A stretch of 64,000 nucleotides of DNA from Saccharothrix deserti (GTDB lineage: Bacteria; Actinomycetota; Actinomycetes; Mycobacteriales; Pseudonocardiaceae), in contig NZ_VKAB01000021.1 of NCBI RefSeq assembly GCF_009769385.1, positions 1 to 64,000 of the forward strand, written 5' to 3'. Under the pieces are notes generated by a model that was given only the letters and a program-made list of their open reading frames with translations, was not told the DNA's origin and searched no databases. This document shows positions 1 to 9,586 of this stretch, piece by piece; positions within the stretch are counted from its first letter, which is position 1, and every line of letters begins with the position of its first letter. Both the position numbers and the translations under genes were made by a program.

Positions 1-60
1 CGGCTTGTGGCCGTCGTGGCCGTGGCCGTGCGGCTTGTGGCCGTGGTGGCCGTGGCCGTG
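1..60. repeat. Tandem 30-bp repeat, two units
   Basis: Positions 1-30 and 31-60 are identical except at one base. On the minus strand each unit encodes a His-Gly decapeptide ending HKP. The array continues to the window edge, so the copy number is unknown and may vary between strains. Confidence 0.85.
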
Positions 61-321
61 CTCGTCATCGTCCCCGTCCACGATGACGTTCACGTCCTCC
101 CAGACCACGCAGTCGCCGCCCCCGGTGTTCTCGGCCTCGGGGGCGCCCAAGAGCGGGATAGTGATGGCGGCGACGGAGGCGACGATGTCGTTGTGGCAGA
201 GGTTGACGTTGCTGTCCTCGATGTCAATCGGGAGAATGTTGATGTCTTGGGCGTAGGCGGGCGACGCGGACAGCAGCATCGCCACGGTGATGGCGGAAGC
301 TGCGCCAATCTTCTTCAACAT
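1..321 (-). CDS. Secreted His-rich small protein (3' end beyond left edge)
   Basis: I do not recognise a family. 107 codons are visible and the reading frame is open at the window edge. The ATG lies 8 nt behind an AAGGAG ribosome site. Residues 1-24 form a clear Sec signal peptide (Lys-Lys start, hydrophobic core, cleavage after SPAYA). The mature part has a short beta-prone region with two cysteines (C42, C71), an acidic DGDDDE stretch and then a tail of decapeptides HGHGHHGHKP and HGHGHDGHKP. The His-Gly-Lys tail suggests binding of a divalent metal (Ni, Zn or Cu) outside the cell; this is inference. The two-cysteine beta region is faintly reminiscent of chaplins, but the length and motifs do not establish that. 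Confidence 0.8.
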   Translation of the reverse strand, partial: MLKKIGAASAITVAMLLSASPAYAQDINILPIDIEDSNVNLCHNDIVASVAAITIPLLGAPEAENTGGGDCVVWEDVNVIVDGDDDEHGHGHHGHKPHGHGHDGHKP

Positions 322-667
322 GAAACTGACTCCTTAGTGTGTTCGATGAAGCAAGGGCTGGCTGCGTCGTCGGCGTTCCCCCGGCCGCACTGGCCGGCGA
401 CGTCGATATCGTCGGTGAACGCGGGCGAGGCCACCATCACGAGGCTCGTGGCGATGGGAGTCGTCGCTGCGCCTGCATCGGCACGAGCTTCTCTCCTTAG
501 AATGCGCTTCGTCGCACCGAACGGGATCCTCCCGTTCGGCGCGAAACATACCCAACCCGCGCTCCGACCAATAAGCGATGACCTACGATCGTGTGATCTT
601 TTCTTTTTCCGGTTTGGTCGCGGCGTGCGACCGGTAGCCCGGACGGGTGACGTAGGCTTTCCGTCCT
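322..667. other. Intergenic region upstream of two divergent genes
   Basis: No convincing gene is seen. Possible reading frames here lack family features, and one of about 70 codons on the minus strand is merely Arg-rich. The region should hold the promoters of the His-rich secreted protein (leftward) and the DUF885 gene (rightward). Its one striking feature is the perfect palindrome at 517-539. Confidence 0.5.
517..539. repeat. Perfect 10-bp inverted repeat with 3-nt centre
   Basis: ccgaacggga, tcc, tcccgttcgg. It lies in the divergent upstream region, about 195 bp from the start of the secreted His-rich protein and about 130 bp from the DUF885 start. It could be an operator or an RNA hairpin. 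It has no U-run on either side, and no regulator is assigned. Confidence 0.55.
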
Positions 668-1906
668 GTGGACGCCGGCGGGGTGGTGCGCGAGTACCTG
701 GTGCTCGGGCTGCGGCTCGACCGCCTGCACCCCGGTCTGGTCGACTCGTTCACCGGCGACCGGGCGCTGCGCCGCGCGGTGGACAACGAGCCGAGGCAGC
801 ACCCGGCGGCGCTGGCCGAACGGGCCGCGCTGCTACGTCGAGAGCTGCGCGGAGTCGACCTGGAGCCGGAGCGCAAACGGTTCCTGGACGCCCACCTGGT
901 CGCCGCCGAGACCACCGCGCGCAAGCTCGCCGGGGTGCGGATCGGATTCGTGGACGAGGTCCGGTCGTACTTCCAGGTCGACATCCGCCCCGGCCACCCC
1001 GACACCTACCGCCGGGCGCACGCCCTGGTGGACGAGTTGCTGCCGGGACCAGGCACGCTGGCGCAACGGCTGGCCGACCACCGCGCCCGGGACGAGGTGC
1101 CGCCGCGTCGGCTCAAGGCCACCGTGCACGCCCTGTCCAGCGCGCTGCGCGACCGCGTCCGGCAGCGGTTCGAGCTGCCCGCGCACGAACTCGTGGAGTA
1201 CGAGATCGTCACCGACAAGCCGTGGAGCGGGTTCAACTACTACCTGGGCGACTTCCGGTCGCGGGTGGCGGTCAACGCCGACCTGGGCCACCGGATGTCG
1301 AACCTGCCGCACCTGGTCGCGCACGAGTCCTACCCCGGCCACCACACCGAGCACTGCCGCAAGGAGGTGGGCCTGGTCGGCAAGCGCGGGCACGCCGAGC
1401 AGTCGCTGTTCCTGATCAACTCGCCGCAGTGCCTGATGGCGGAGGGCATGGCCGAACTCGGGCTGCACGCCGTGGTCGGTCCGGGGTGGGGCCGGTGGGC
1501 CCAGGACATCGTGGCCGACCTGGGCCTGCGGATGGACGGCGAGCTGGCCGAACGGGTCGAGAGCGCGCTGTCCGGGCTGCTCACGGTGCGCCAGGACGCG
1601 GCCCTGATGCTGCACGACCGGCGTGCCCACCCGGACGACGTGGTCGACTTCCTGTGCCGTTGGCTGCTCGTTCCCGAGCGCCGCGCCCGCCACATGCTGC
1701 GCTTCCTCGGTGACCCTCTGTGGCGGGCGTACACGACGACGTACGTGGAGGGCGTGCGGCTGGTCCGCGCCTGGCTCGACCTGCGTGAGCCCACGGACAC
1801 CTTGAGTGACCGTTATGTACGACTTCTCGACGAGCCGTTGACGCCGGCGGCGTTGGCGGAGGAGGTCGAGGCGGGGGTGCCCTGGTTGCCCCGCGACGCT
1901 CTGTGA
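668..1906 (+). CDS. DUF885 family protein (putative metallopeptidase-like)
   Basis: 412 residues if started at this GTG. GTG codons about 18-21 nt downstream, at VREYLVLGL, fit the usual family N-terminus equally well, and no strong ribosome site separates them. The family signature HESYPGHHTEH lies near residue 220, followed by a second conserved block NSPQCLMAEGMAELG. This HExxPGHH...E arrangement is typical of DUF885 and resembles a zinc-binding peptidase site. No signal peptide or membrane segment is visible, so a cytoplasmic location is expected. The substrate is unknown. It is transcribed alone, with at least 380 bp before the next gene. Confidence 0.8.
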   Translation: MDAGGVVREYLVLGLRLDRLHPGLVDSFTGDRALRRAVDNEPRQHPAALAERAALLRRELRGVDLEPERKRFLDAHLVAAETTARKLAGVRIGFVDEVRSYFQVDIRPGHPDTYRRAHALVDELLPGPGTLAQRLADHRARDEVPPRRLKATVHALSSALRDRVRQRFELPAHELVEYEIVTDKPWSGFNYYLGDFRSRVAVNADLGHRMSNLPHLVAHESYPGHHTEHCRKEVGLVGKRGHAEQSLFLINSPQCLMAEGMAELGLHAVVGPGWGRWAQDIVADLGLRMDGELAERVESALSGLLTVRQDAALMLHDRRAHPDDVVDFLCRWLLVPERRARHMLRFLGDPLWRAYTTTYVEGVRLVRAWLDLREPTDTLSDRYVRLLDEPLTPAALAEEVEAGVPWLPRDAL

Positions 1907-2145
1907 CCGGCCTGGTCCACGCCCGGCGGCACCGGCTCTGATCTGCGTGGACGAGGGCTTGTTGCGCCGATGGGACGGCTCGTGGTCGCCCGTGGGCACC
2001 CGATGTGGCCATCTTTCCGACGTTTTGCGACGAAGTGACGAGTTGACGAATCACCTGTGTGGCTGCCTGCACAAGAGGGACCTGCGGAGGTAACTTCCGG
2101 TTGGCGGGACGCGTCCACTGCGGACCGCGCAGGGAGGCCCTGATC

Positions 2146-2202
2146 GTGGCTGTGATGAGCGCGAGGGGACCGGCACCCGGCCCTCGTGGTCGGTACGCCT
2201 GA
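2146..2202 (+). CDS. Possible 18-residue leader peptide upstream of PIN-PhoH
   Basis: GTG-started frame reading MAVMSARGPAPGPRGRYA. It has an AGGGAGG ribosome site 8 nt upstream, and its stop codon falls inside the loop side of the hairpin at 2191-2219. Gly/Pro/Arg-rich, no known family. The geometry resembles a regulatory leader peptide, but it is too short to separate from chance on sequence alone. In mycobacteria a small antitoxin gene overlaps phoH2; this peptide is much shorter and does not overlap. Confidence 0.25.
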   Translation: MAVMSARGPAPGPRGRYA

Positions 2203-2219
2203 GCTAGTGGGGCGTACCG
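2191..2219 (+). repeat. 9-bp perfect hairpin in the PhoH leader
   Basis: Arms cggtacgcc (2191-2199) and ggcgtaccg (2211-2219) with an 11-nt loop. It lies 68 nt before the PhoH GTG start and overlaps the end of the small leader frame. It could be an RNA structure that controls phoH or an operator. No U-tract follows, so an intrinsic terminator is unlikely. Confidence 0.5.
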
Positions 2220-2286
2220 GTCGATCGGGGTGGTGCCTGGCCCAGCGAGGAGCGGACGCGGGTGCCGCGTTCGTGAGGGAGTTGCC

Positions 2287-3663
2287 GTGAACGCACGACG
2301 ACCCGCGAGCCGTTCCTCAGGCTCATCGCGCAGCACGTCCCGGCGCCGTGGCGCGCCGACGACCAACACGTACGTGGTGGACACGTCCGTGCTGCTCTCC
2401 GACCCCCTGGCCACCACGCGGTTCGCGGAGCACGAGGTCGTGCTGCCGCTCGTGGTGATCAGCGAGCTGGAGGGCAAGCGGCACCACCCGGAACTGGGTT
2501 GGTTCGCCAGGGAGGCGTTGCGCCTGCTCGACGACTTGCGGCTCCAGCACGGTCGGCTGGACAACCCGGTGCCGATCGGCGACCACGGTGGCACGCTGCG
2601 CGTCGAGCTCAACCACTCCGATCCGGAGGTGCTGCCCGCGGGTTTCCGCACGGACTCCAACGACGCCCGGATACTGGCCTGCGCGCTCAACCTCGCGGCC
2701 GAGGGCAACGTCGTCACGCTGGTCACCAAGGACATGCCGCTGCGCGTCAAGGCGGGCGCGGTCGGTCTCGCCGCCGAGGAGTACCGGGCCCACGACGTCA
2801 CGTTGTCGGGGTATTCCGGGATGTCCGACGTGGACGTGGACCAGTCCGTGGTGGACGCGCTGTACCGCGAGAGCGTGATCGACCCGACGCTGTTCGACCT
2901 CGGTCACATCGCCGAGCTGCCGTGCCACAGCGGGTTGCGCCTGCTGGCGGGCACGTCGAGCGCGTTGGGCCGGGTGACGCCGGACAAGCAGATCCGGCTG
3001 GTGCGGGGCGACCGCGAGGCGTTCGGGCTGCACGGCCGGTCGGCCGAGCAGCGCGTGGCGCTGGACCTGCTGCTCGACACCGAGGTCGGCATCGTCTCGC
3101 TGGGCGGACGGGCCGGCACCGGCAAGTCGGCGCTCGCGCTGTGCGCGGGCCTGGAGGCGGTCATGGAACGCCGCCAGCACCGCAAGGTCGTGGTTTTTCG
3201 TCCACTGTATGCAGTAGGCGGGCAGGAGTTGGGATACCTGCCCGGTTCCGAGAGCGAGAAGATGCAGCCGTGGGCGCAGGCGGTGTTCGACACCCTCGGC
3301 GCGCTGGTCAGCCAGGACGTGGTCGAGGAGATCATGGACCGCGGCATGCTGGAGGTCATGCCGCTGACCCACATCCGGGGCCGGTCGCTGCACGACTCGT
3401 TCGTGATCGTGGACGAGGCGCAGTCGTTGGAGCGGAACGTGCTGCTCACCGTGCTGTCGCGGCTGGGCTCCAACTCGCGGGTGGTGCTGACCCACGACGT
3501 GGCGCAGCGCGACAACCTGCGCGTCGGCCGGCACGACGGGGTGGCGGCCGTCATCGAGAAGCTGAAGGGGCACCCGCTGTTCGCGCACATGACGTTGACG
3601 CGGTCGGAGCGTTCTCCGATCGCCGCACTGGTGACCGAGATGCTGGAGGACTACGCCTCCTGA
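2287..3663 (+). CDS. phoH2: PhoH family protein with N-terminal PIN domain
   Basis: 458 residues. The GTG start is chosen because GAGGGAG lies just upstream; earlier in-frame starts lack one. After a basic, Ser-rich leader of about 25 residues, a PIN ribonuclease domain runs to about residue 160 (acidic motifs [33 protein letters not shown]). The C-terminal half is the PhoH P-loop ATPase with Walker [10 protein letters not shown] (Lys about 280) and Walker B VDEAQS (about 376). PIN-PhoH fusions in mycobacteria act as RNA helicase/ribonuclease. Cytoplasmic. No antitoxin-sized partner overlaps it here. The gene is monocistronic, with a hairpin terminator at 3733-3767. Confidence 0.92.
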   Translation: MNARRPASRSSGSSRSTSRRRGAPTTNTYVVDTSVLLSDPLATTRFAEHEVVLPLVVISELEGKRHHPELGWFAREALRLLDDLRLQHGRLDNPVPIGDHGGTLRVELNHSDPEVLPAGFRTDSNDARILACALNLAAEGNVVTLVTKDMPLRVKAGAVGLAAEEYRAHDVTLSGYSGMSDVDVDQSVVDALYRESVIDPTLFDLGHIAELPCHSGLRLLAGTSSALGRVTPDKQIRLVRGDREAFGLHGRSAEQRVALDLLLDTEVGIVSLGGRAGTGKSALALCAGLEAVMERRQHRKVVVFRPLYAVGGQELGYLPGSESEKMQPWAQAVFDTLGALVSQDVVEEIMDRGMLEVMPLTHIRGRSLHDSFVIVDEAQSLERNVLLTVLSRLGSNSRVVLTHDVAQRDNLRVGRHDGVAAVIEKLKGHPLFAHMTLTRSERSPIAALVTEMLEDYAS

Positions 3664-3732
3664 CGGTGAGGTCGCGACTTCCCGGGTGACCTCGCCCGCC
3701 GTCTGCGGAGCAGCGGCCGTCCAACACAGTCG

Positions 3733-3767
3733 AAAGGGGGGCTTTCCCGGGCGGAAAGCTCCCCTTT
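3733..3767 (+). terminator. Strong hairpin terminator after phoH2
   Basis: Arms 3733-3747 and 3753-3767 pair over 15 bp with a single G-U, closing a 5-nt loop (cgggc). The run of A/G and C/T makes the stem purine/pyrimidine biased. No clear U-tract follows, as is usual in actinomycetes. Confidence 0.75.
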
Positions 3768-3792
3768 CCCTGGTGTTAAGCCTTTTCCATTC

Positions 3793-4506
3793 GTGCCGGT
3801 CGGGAGGTTCGGCGTCGGTACGCTCGCCCTTGTGTTGACGATGCCGCAGGCCGCCGTCGGGGGATTTTCGGCGCAGTACGCACTGGGTTACGGCGCCCTC
3901 GGCATCGGTATCGCCGCCGCCGTGGTCGCCGCCGGGCTCGCGGTCCGCGCGCAGGCCAGCCGGTCGAAGGACCGCCAGCAGTTGGCCGCCGAGGACGTGC
4001 AGGCCACCAAGCAGCTCCTCGACGCCGCGCCGGGCAGCACCGCGCCGCCGCAGCTCGCCAAGTGGGAGCAGCACGCCACCGAGACCGCGCGCACCCAACT
4101 CGACCTGTACCTGCGCAACTCCGAAGCCGCGTTGCGGCAGAGCGCCACCAGCTTCCGGGTCGGCATGGCCGCCGCCGCGGTCGGGTTCCTGGTCGTCATC
4201 GGGTCGTTGGTGTGGCTGCTCGCGGTGGACCGGGACGTGGCGCTCGCGGGCGTGATCAGCGGCGTGGTGTGCGAGGCGATGGCGGCGCTGTTCTTCGCCG
4301 AGACCAGGGCGACCCGCGCCCGCACCGCCGCCATGCTCGACCGGGCGCAGTCCGAGGCCGACCGGGTGGTGCGCGCCCGAGCCGCGCTCGCCGTCGCCGC
4401 CGACATCGCGGACGTGGCGACGCGGGAAGCGTTCCTGGCCGACATCGGCCGCTGGCTGCTCGGCGGCGAAGTGCCGGCGCCCACGACGACGGAGGCAGTG
4501 CAGTGA
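3793..4506 (+). CDS. Three-TM protein resembling TRADD-N-associated membrane domain family
   Basis: 237 residues from this GTG. ATG at 3841 (residue 17) is an alternative, and neither has a clear ribosome site. One membrane segment lies at about residues 31-52, followed by a charged helical stretch and a paired-TM unit (about 122-144 and 147-166), preceded by YLRNSEAALRQSATSFR and followed by ETRATRARTAAMLDR. That layout matches my recollection of the TRADD-N-associated two-TM family described from conflict systems in cyanobacteria and actinobacteria; this is a family-level guess. Its TGA overlaps the GTG of the next gene by 4 bp, so the two should be made together. Role unknown; it probably acts at the membrane with the SBP-VWA partner. 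Confidence 0.65.
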   Translation: MPVGRFGVGTLALVLTMPQAAVGGFSAQYALGYGALGIGIAAAVVAAGLAVRAQASRSKDRQQLAAEDVQATKQLLDAAPGSTAPPQLAKWEQHATETARTQLDLYLRNSEAALRQSATSFRVGMAAAAVGFLVVIGSLVWLLAVDRDVALAGVISGVVCEAMAALFFAETRATRARTAAMLDRAQSEADRVVRARAALAVAADIADVATREAFLADIGRWLLGGEVPAPTTTEAVQ

Positions 4507-6257
4507 ACCGGATGCCGATCGTGCTCGGCGCGGTGGCCGTGGTGTCGATCCTGCTGGGCGTCATCTTCCTGAGCGGGCCGTCCGAGAGCCCGGCCGACGA
4601 CGGCTGCCTGAAGCTGGGCATGTGGTCGTCGGACGAGAAGGCGCCGGTGCTCCAGGAGATCTCCCGCCGCTACAAGGAGTCCGACCGCAAGACCGACGGC
4701 AAGTGCGTCGACGTCGCCGTGTCCGTGTACTCCTCGCAGGGCTCGGTGGACGTGCTGTCCGACGCACCCGGCGCCGACCCGAACGCGAAGCCGGACATCT
4801 GGAGCCCGTCGTCGCGGTACTGGGTCGACAGCGTGCGCACGGCGATCGCGACCAGGCCGGGCCGGGTGCGGTCGGTGCCGGAGAACCCGCCGACGCTGGC
4901 CACGTCGCCGATCGTGATCGCCATGCCGGAGCCGATGGCCCGCGAACTGGGCTGGCCGGAGGGTGCCATCGGGTGGCGGGACATGCTGGCGTTGGCGCAG
5001 GACCCGAACGGCTGGGGCTCGCGCGGCGAGCCGTGGGGCGCGTTCAAGATCGGCAAGACGAACCCGACGTTCTCCACCACCGGCCTGCTCGCCACCATCG
5101 CCACCGCGACCGCGCTGTCCGGCTCGAACGAGGCGCTGACGCTGCCCGCGCTGGACGCCCCGGAGGTCGCGAGCGGGCTGCGGGCGTTGGAGAGCAGCGC
5201 CGTGCACTACGGCAAGCACTCCTCGGTGTTCGTCCGCAACCTGTACGCCGCGGACCAGGAGGGGCGGGCGCTGGAGTACGTCAGCGCGGTGGCGTTGGAG
5301 GAGAAGGTCGTCCTCGACTACAACCAGGGCATCCTGGTCGGCGACCCGCCCGTCAAGACCACGCCGCCCAAGGTGAAGCTGGCCGCGGTGTTCCCGACCG
5401 ACGGCACGACCGTGTCGGACAACCCCGCGATCGTCGTCGACGCCGAGTGGGTCACCGACGAGAAGAAGCGGGCCGCCGAGGACTTCCTGAAGTACGTGCA
5501 GGAACAGAAGGACCTGTTCACCGAGGAAGGTTTCCGGGACGGCGAGGGCAATCCCGGAAAGCGGCACGCGGTCGAGAACGGCACGCCCGCCAGCCCGTCG
5601 TTCCGGCTGGTCCGCACGCCCGCCTTCGAAGTGGCGCAGGGCGTGCGGAACCTGTGGCAGCGCAACCGCAAGCGGGCCAACGTGCTGCTCGTCGTGGACG
5701 TGTCCCGGTCGATGGAGGAGAACGTCGATGGCGTCGGCCGGTCCCGGCTGGCGCTCGCCAAGGACGCCGCCATGCTCGTGCCCGAGCAGCTCACCGAGGA
5801 CGACACGCTGGCGTTGTGGGAGTTCAGCAGTCCGTTGGGCACCGATCCGCGGCCCTGGCGGGAACGGGTCGCCGCCGGGCCGGTTGGCGTGGTGCGCGAC
5901 GAGTTCGGACGTGAGGTGGAAGGGCTCCAGCCGACCGGGGCGACCGAGCTGTACGAGTCGACGCGGGCCGCCGTGGCGGACGTGCGCGACCGCTACGACC
6001 CGACCCGCATCAACGCGGTGGTGCTGCTGTCGGACGGGCGACAGGAACCGCGCTCGGACGGCCTGCCGTCGCTGGAGGACAGCCTGCGTTCGGGCGACCG
6101 GGACCGTCCGGTGCGGGTGTTCTCCATCGCGTACGGCGACGAGGCCGACCGCGACGCGCTGGAGAAGATCTCCACGGCCGCGCGCGGCGGCTACTACGAC
6201 TCCACCGACGCGGCCAGGATCCAACAGGTCATGGCCGACGTGCTGTCGAATTTCTAG
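4503..6257 (+). CDS. Membrane-anchored solute-binding domain fused to von Willebrand A domain
   Basis: 584 residues. The GTG start overlaps the previous stop (GTGA). One N-terminal membrane helix (residues about 5-23) anchors the protein with its bulk outside. Residues about 35-370 look like an extracellular solute-binding fold (LKLGMWSSDEKAPVLQEI, SPIVIAMPEPMARELGW). Residues about 395-584 form a VWA domain with the complete MIDAS: DVSRS (D399), a conserved Thr in PTGATEL, and VVLLSDG. SBP-VWA fusions are widespread in actinobacteria without an assigned substrate. There is no transporter permease beside it, so a sensing or adhesion role fits better than import. The coupled upstream gene encodes a three-TM protein. 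Confidence 0.8.
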   Translation: MNRMPIVLGAVAVVSILLGVIFLSGPSESPADDGCLKLGMWSSDEKAPVLQEISRRYKESDRKTDGKCVDVAVSVYSSQGSVDVLSDAPGADPNAKPDIWSPSSRYWVDSVRTAIATRPGRVRSVPENPPTLATSPIVIAMPEPMARELGWPEGAIGWRDMLALAQDPNGWGSRGEPWGAFKIGKTNPTFSTTGLLATIATATALSGSNEALTLPALDAPEVASGLRALESSAVHYGKHSSVFVRNLYAADQEGRALEYVSAVALEEKVVLDYNQGILVGDPPVKTTPPKVKLAAVFPTDGTTVSDNPAIVVDAEWVTDEKKRAAEDFLKYVQEQKDLFTEEGFRDGEGNPGKRHAVENGTPASPSFRLVRTPAFEVAQGVRNLWQRNRKRANVLLVVDVSRSMEENVDGVGRSRLALAKDAAMLVPEQLTEDDTLALWEFSSPLGTDPRPWRERVAAGPVGVVRDEFGREVEGLQPTGATELYESTRAAVADVRDRYDPTRINAVVLLSDGRQEPRSDGLPSLEDSLRSGDRDRPVRVFSIAYGDEADRDALEKISTAARGGYYDSTDAARIQQVMADVLSNF

Positions 6258-6273
6258 GGCGCGGGCGCGGGTT

Positions 6274-7041
6274 CTAGTCCAGCGCTCGTCTCATGAAGCC
6301 GCGCATGCCCAGCGCGCCGAAGCCCAGGATCGAGGCGATCAGCACCAGGAAACACACCCACAGCGGGATGTGCTCGACGTTCGGCACGAGCACCGCCCGC
6401 ATCCCCTCGCTGACGTAGGTGAGCGGGTTGAGCGCGCACAGCACCTGGAACCAGCGCAGGCTGTCCAGCGCGGGCCACGGGAACTGCGCCGAACCGGTGA
6501 ACAGCAGCGGCGTCAGGATCACCGCGAACATCACGGTGATGTGCCGCGGCGAGACCGACGTGCCGATGACCATGCCCACCGCCGCACCCGCCAGCGAGCC
6601 CAGGACGACCACGAGCAACGCGACCGGCAGCCCCGACGCGGGCCAGGTGATGTCCAGCATGACGAACCCGATCGGGACCATCAGCACCGCGGCGAGCAGG
6701 CCGCGCAACGCGCCGAACACCATCTTCTCCACCGCGACCAGCGGGATCGGGATGGGCGCCAGCAGCCGGTCCTCGATCTCGCGCGTCCACGAGAAGTCCA
6801 GCACCAGCGGCAACGTGGTGTTCTGCAGCGCGCCGAGGAACCCGTTCATCGCCACGATGCCGGGCAGCAGCACGGCGGCGAAATCGTCCTGCACGAACCC
6901 GATGTCGCCGAGCACCTTGGCGAAGATGAACAGGATGAAGAACGGCTGGATGATCACCTGCGCGAGGAAGCTCGGCAGCTCCCGACCGGTGACGAAGATG
7001 TCCCGCCACAGGATGGCGTTGAACGTGCGCACCGAGGTCAT
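6274..7041 (-). CDS. ABC-2 type exporter permease (DrrB-like)
   Basis: 255 residues with six predicted membrane helices and the ABC-2 layout (VLLPGIVAMNGFLGA, WTREIEDRLLAPIP, LTPLLFTGSAQFPW, LNPLTYVSEGMR). These are the conserved landmarks of daunorubicin-resistance-type permeases. ATG at 7041 overlaps the end of the ATPase gene by 4 bp (ATGA), giving translational coupling. It should form the membrane part of a drug or lipid exporter with the neighbouring ATPase. The substrate cannot be read from sequence. It runs toward the SBP-VWA gene tail to tail with a 16-bp gap. Confidence 0.88.
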   Translation of the reverse strand: MTSVRTFNAILWRDIFVTGRELPSFLAQVIIQPFFILFIFAKVLGDIGFVQDDFAAVLLPGIVAMNGFLGALQNTTLPLVLDFSWTREIEDRLLAPIPIPLVAVEKMVFGALRGLLAAVLMVPIGFVMLDITWPASGLPVALLVVVLGSLAGAAVGMVIGTSVSPRHITVMFAVILTPLLFTGSAQFPWPALDSLRWFQVLCALNPLTYVSEGMRAVLVPNVEHIPLWVCFLVLIASILGFGALGMRGFMRRALD

Positions 7042-8009
7042 CGCAGCTCCCGGCCGGTCAGGTGGATGAAGACGTCTTCCAGGCTCGGCGTGCCGATGGA
7101 CAGGTCGGTGACCGGTGTGCCGAGCCGTTCGAGGGTCCGCAGCACCTCGGGCAGCGCCACGGCGGGCGCGACGTCGGTGTAGAGGCGGAACATGTCCTGC
7201 ACGTTCTCCACCCGCTGCACGCCCTCGACCTCGGTCAGCACCTCGTTGACCGGTTCGGGGCCTTCGCCGTCGAGGGTGACGGTGACGCTGAGCGTGGTGC
7301 TGCCCGGCAGGGTCTTGGTCAGCTCGGCGGGGGAGTCGAGGGCGAGCAGCTTGCCGTGGTCGACGATGCCGACCCGGTCGCACAGCTTGTGCGCCTCGTC
7401 CATGTCGTGCGTGGTGAGCACGACCGTGACGCCGTCCGCGTGCAGCGCGGCCACCCGGTCGTGCACGAACAGCCGGGCCTGCGGGTCGAGACCGGTCGAC
7501 GGCTCGTCCAGGAACAGCACCTTCGGCCGGTGCATCAGGGCGCGCGCGATCATGAGCCGCTGCGCCTGGCCGCCGGAGAGCGTGTCCACGAGGCTCGTCG
7601 CGTGGTCCTTGAGCCCCATCCGCTCCAGGACCTCGTCGGCCATCCGGACCCGTTCCGCGCGGCCGATGCCGTGGTAGGCGGCGTGGAACAGCAGGTTGTG
7701 CCGGACGTTCAGCGCCCGGTCGAGGTTGTTGCGCTGCGGGACGACGGCGAGCAGCTGCCGTGCCCGCTGCGAGTCCGCGACCACGTCGACGCCCTCCACC
7801 AGGGCCGTGCCGGACGTCGGCCGGACCCTGGTGGTCAGCACCCCCACGGTGGTCGTCTTGCCCGCCCCGTTCGGGCCGAGCAGGCCGAACACCTCACCTC
7901 GACGGACCGTGAAGCCCAGCCCGTCCACGGCCGGTTTCCGGCCGCTCTTGTAGACCTTCACCAAGTCCGTGACCACTACGGCTTCGTCCACCTTGGCCAG
8001 CCTAATCAC
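7038..8009 (-). CDS. ABC exporter ATP-binding protein (DrrA-like)
   Basis: 323 residues, GTG start. Walker A GPNGAGKTTT, signature LSGGQAQRLMIA, Walker B VLFLDEPSTGLD and the switch His in LTTHDMDEA are all present. The C-terminal 90 residues form the DrrA-type regulatory extension (ending SIGTPSLEDVFIHLTG). It is the first gene of a two-gene operon with the permease, overlapping by 4 bp. It couples ATP hydrolysis to efflux; the compound moved is unknown. A closely spaced downstream in-frame start is possible, but the N-terminus shown is family-like. Confidence 0.9.
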   Translation of the reverse strand: MIRLAKVDEAVVVTDLVKVYKSGRKPAVDGLGFTVRRGEVFGLLGPNGAGKTTTVGVLTTRVRPTSGTALVEGVDVVADSQRARQLLAVVPQRNNLDRALNVRHNLLFHAAYHGIGRAERVRMADEVLERMGLKDHATSLVDTLSGGQAQRLMIARALMHRPKVLFLDEPSTGLDPQARLFVHDRVAALHADGVTVVLTTHDMDEAHKLCDRVGIVDHGKLLALDSPAELTKTLPGSTTLSVTVTLDGEGPEPVNEVLTEVEGVQRVENVQDMFRLYTDVAPAVALPEVLRTLERLGTPVTDLSIGTPSLEDVFIHLTGRELR

Positions 8010-8042
8010 GTGTGGTGGCGGTGGCTCGGCGGTCGGGCCGCT

Positions 8043-9503
<1,461 letters not shown>

Positions 9504-9586
9504 TCAGGGCGAATTCGCCCTGGTTGTGCGCACCATAGGGGGTGGTCGCTACGGGGTCTGGGGTTGTGGGTTCCTCCAAGGCCGCA

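Larger units (their letters stand above)
1907..2286. other. 380-bp upstream region of the PIN-PhoH gene
   Basis: No established gene. It contains a possible 18-residue leader reading frame (2146-2202) and a 9-bp perfect hairpin (2191-2219). The remainder is presumably the promoter and 5' leader of the PhoH gene. Confidence 0.45.

Noticed and set aside
334-555. 73-codon frame on the minus strand upstream of the DUF885 gene
   Set aside because: Arg-rich, no ribosome site, no family; it runs through the palindrome at 517-539.
3664-3792. Possible antitoxin gene next to PIN-PhoH
   Set aside because: The gap holds only a terminator hairpin; no small frame with a ribosome site is present.
3888-6224. 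Open frame of about 780 codons opposite the membrane cassette
   Set aside because: Antisense to the SBP-VWA gene, which has an intact MIDAS and operon coupling; the antisense product is Arg/Val-rich nonsense.
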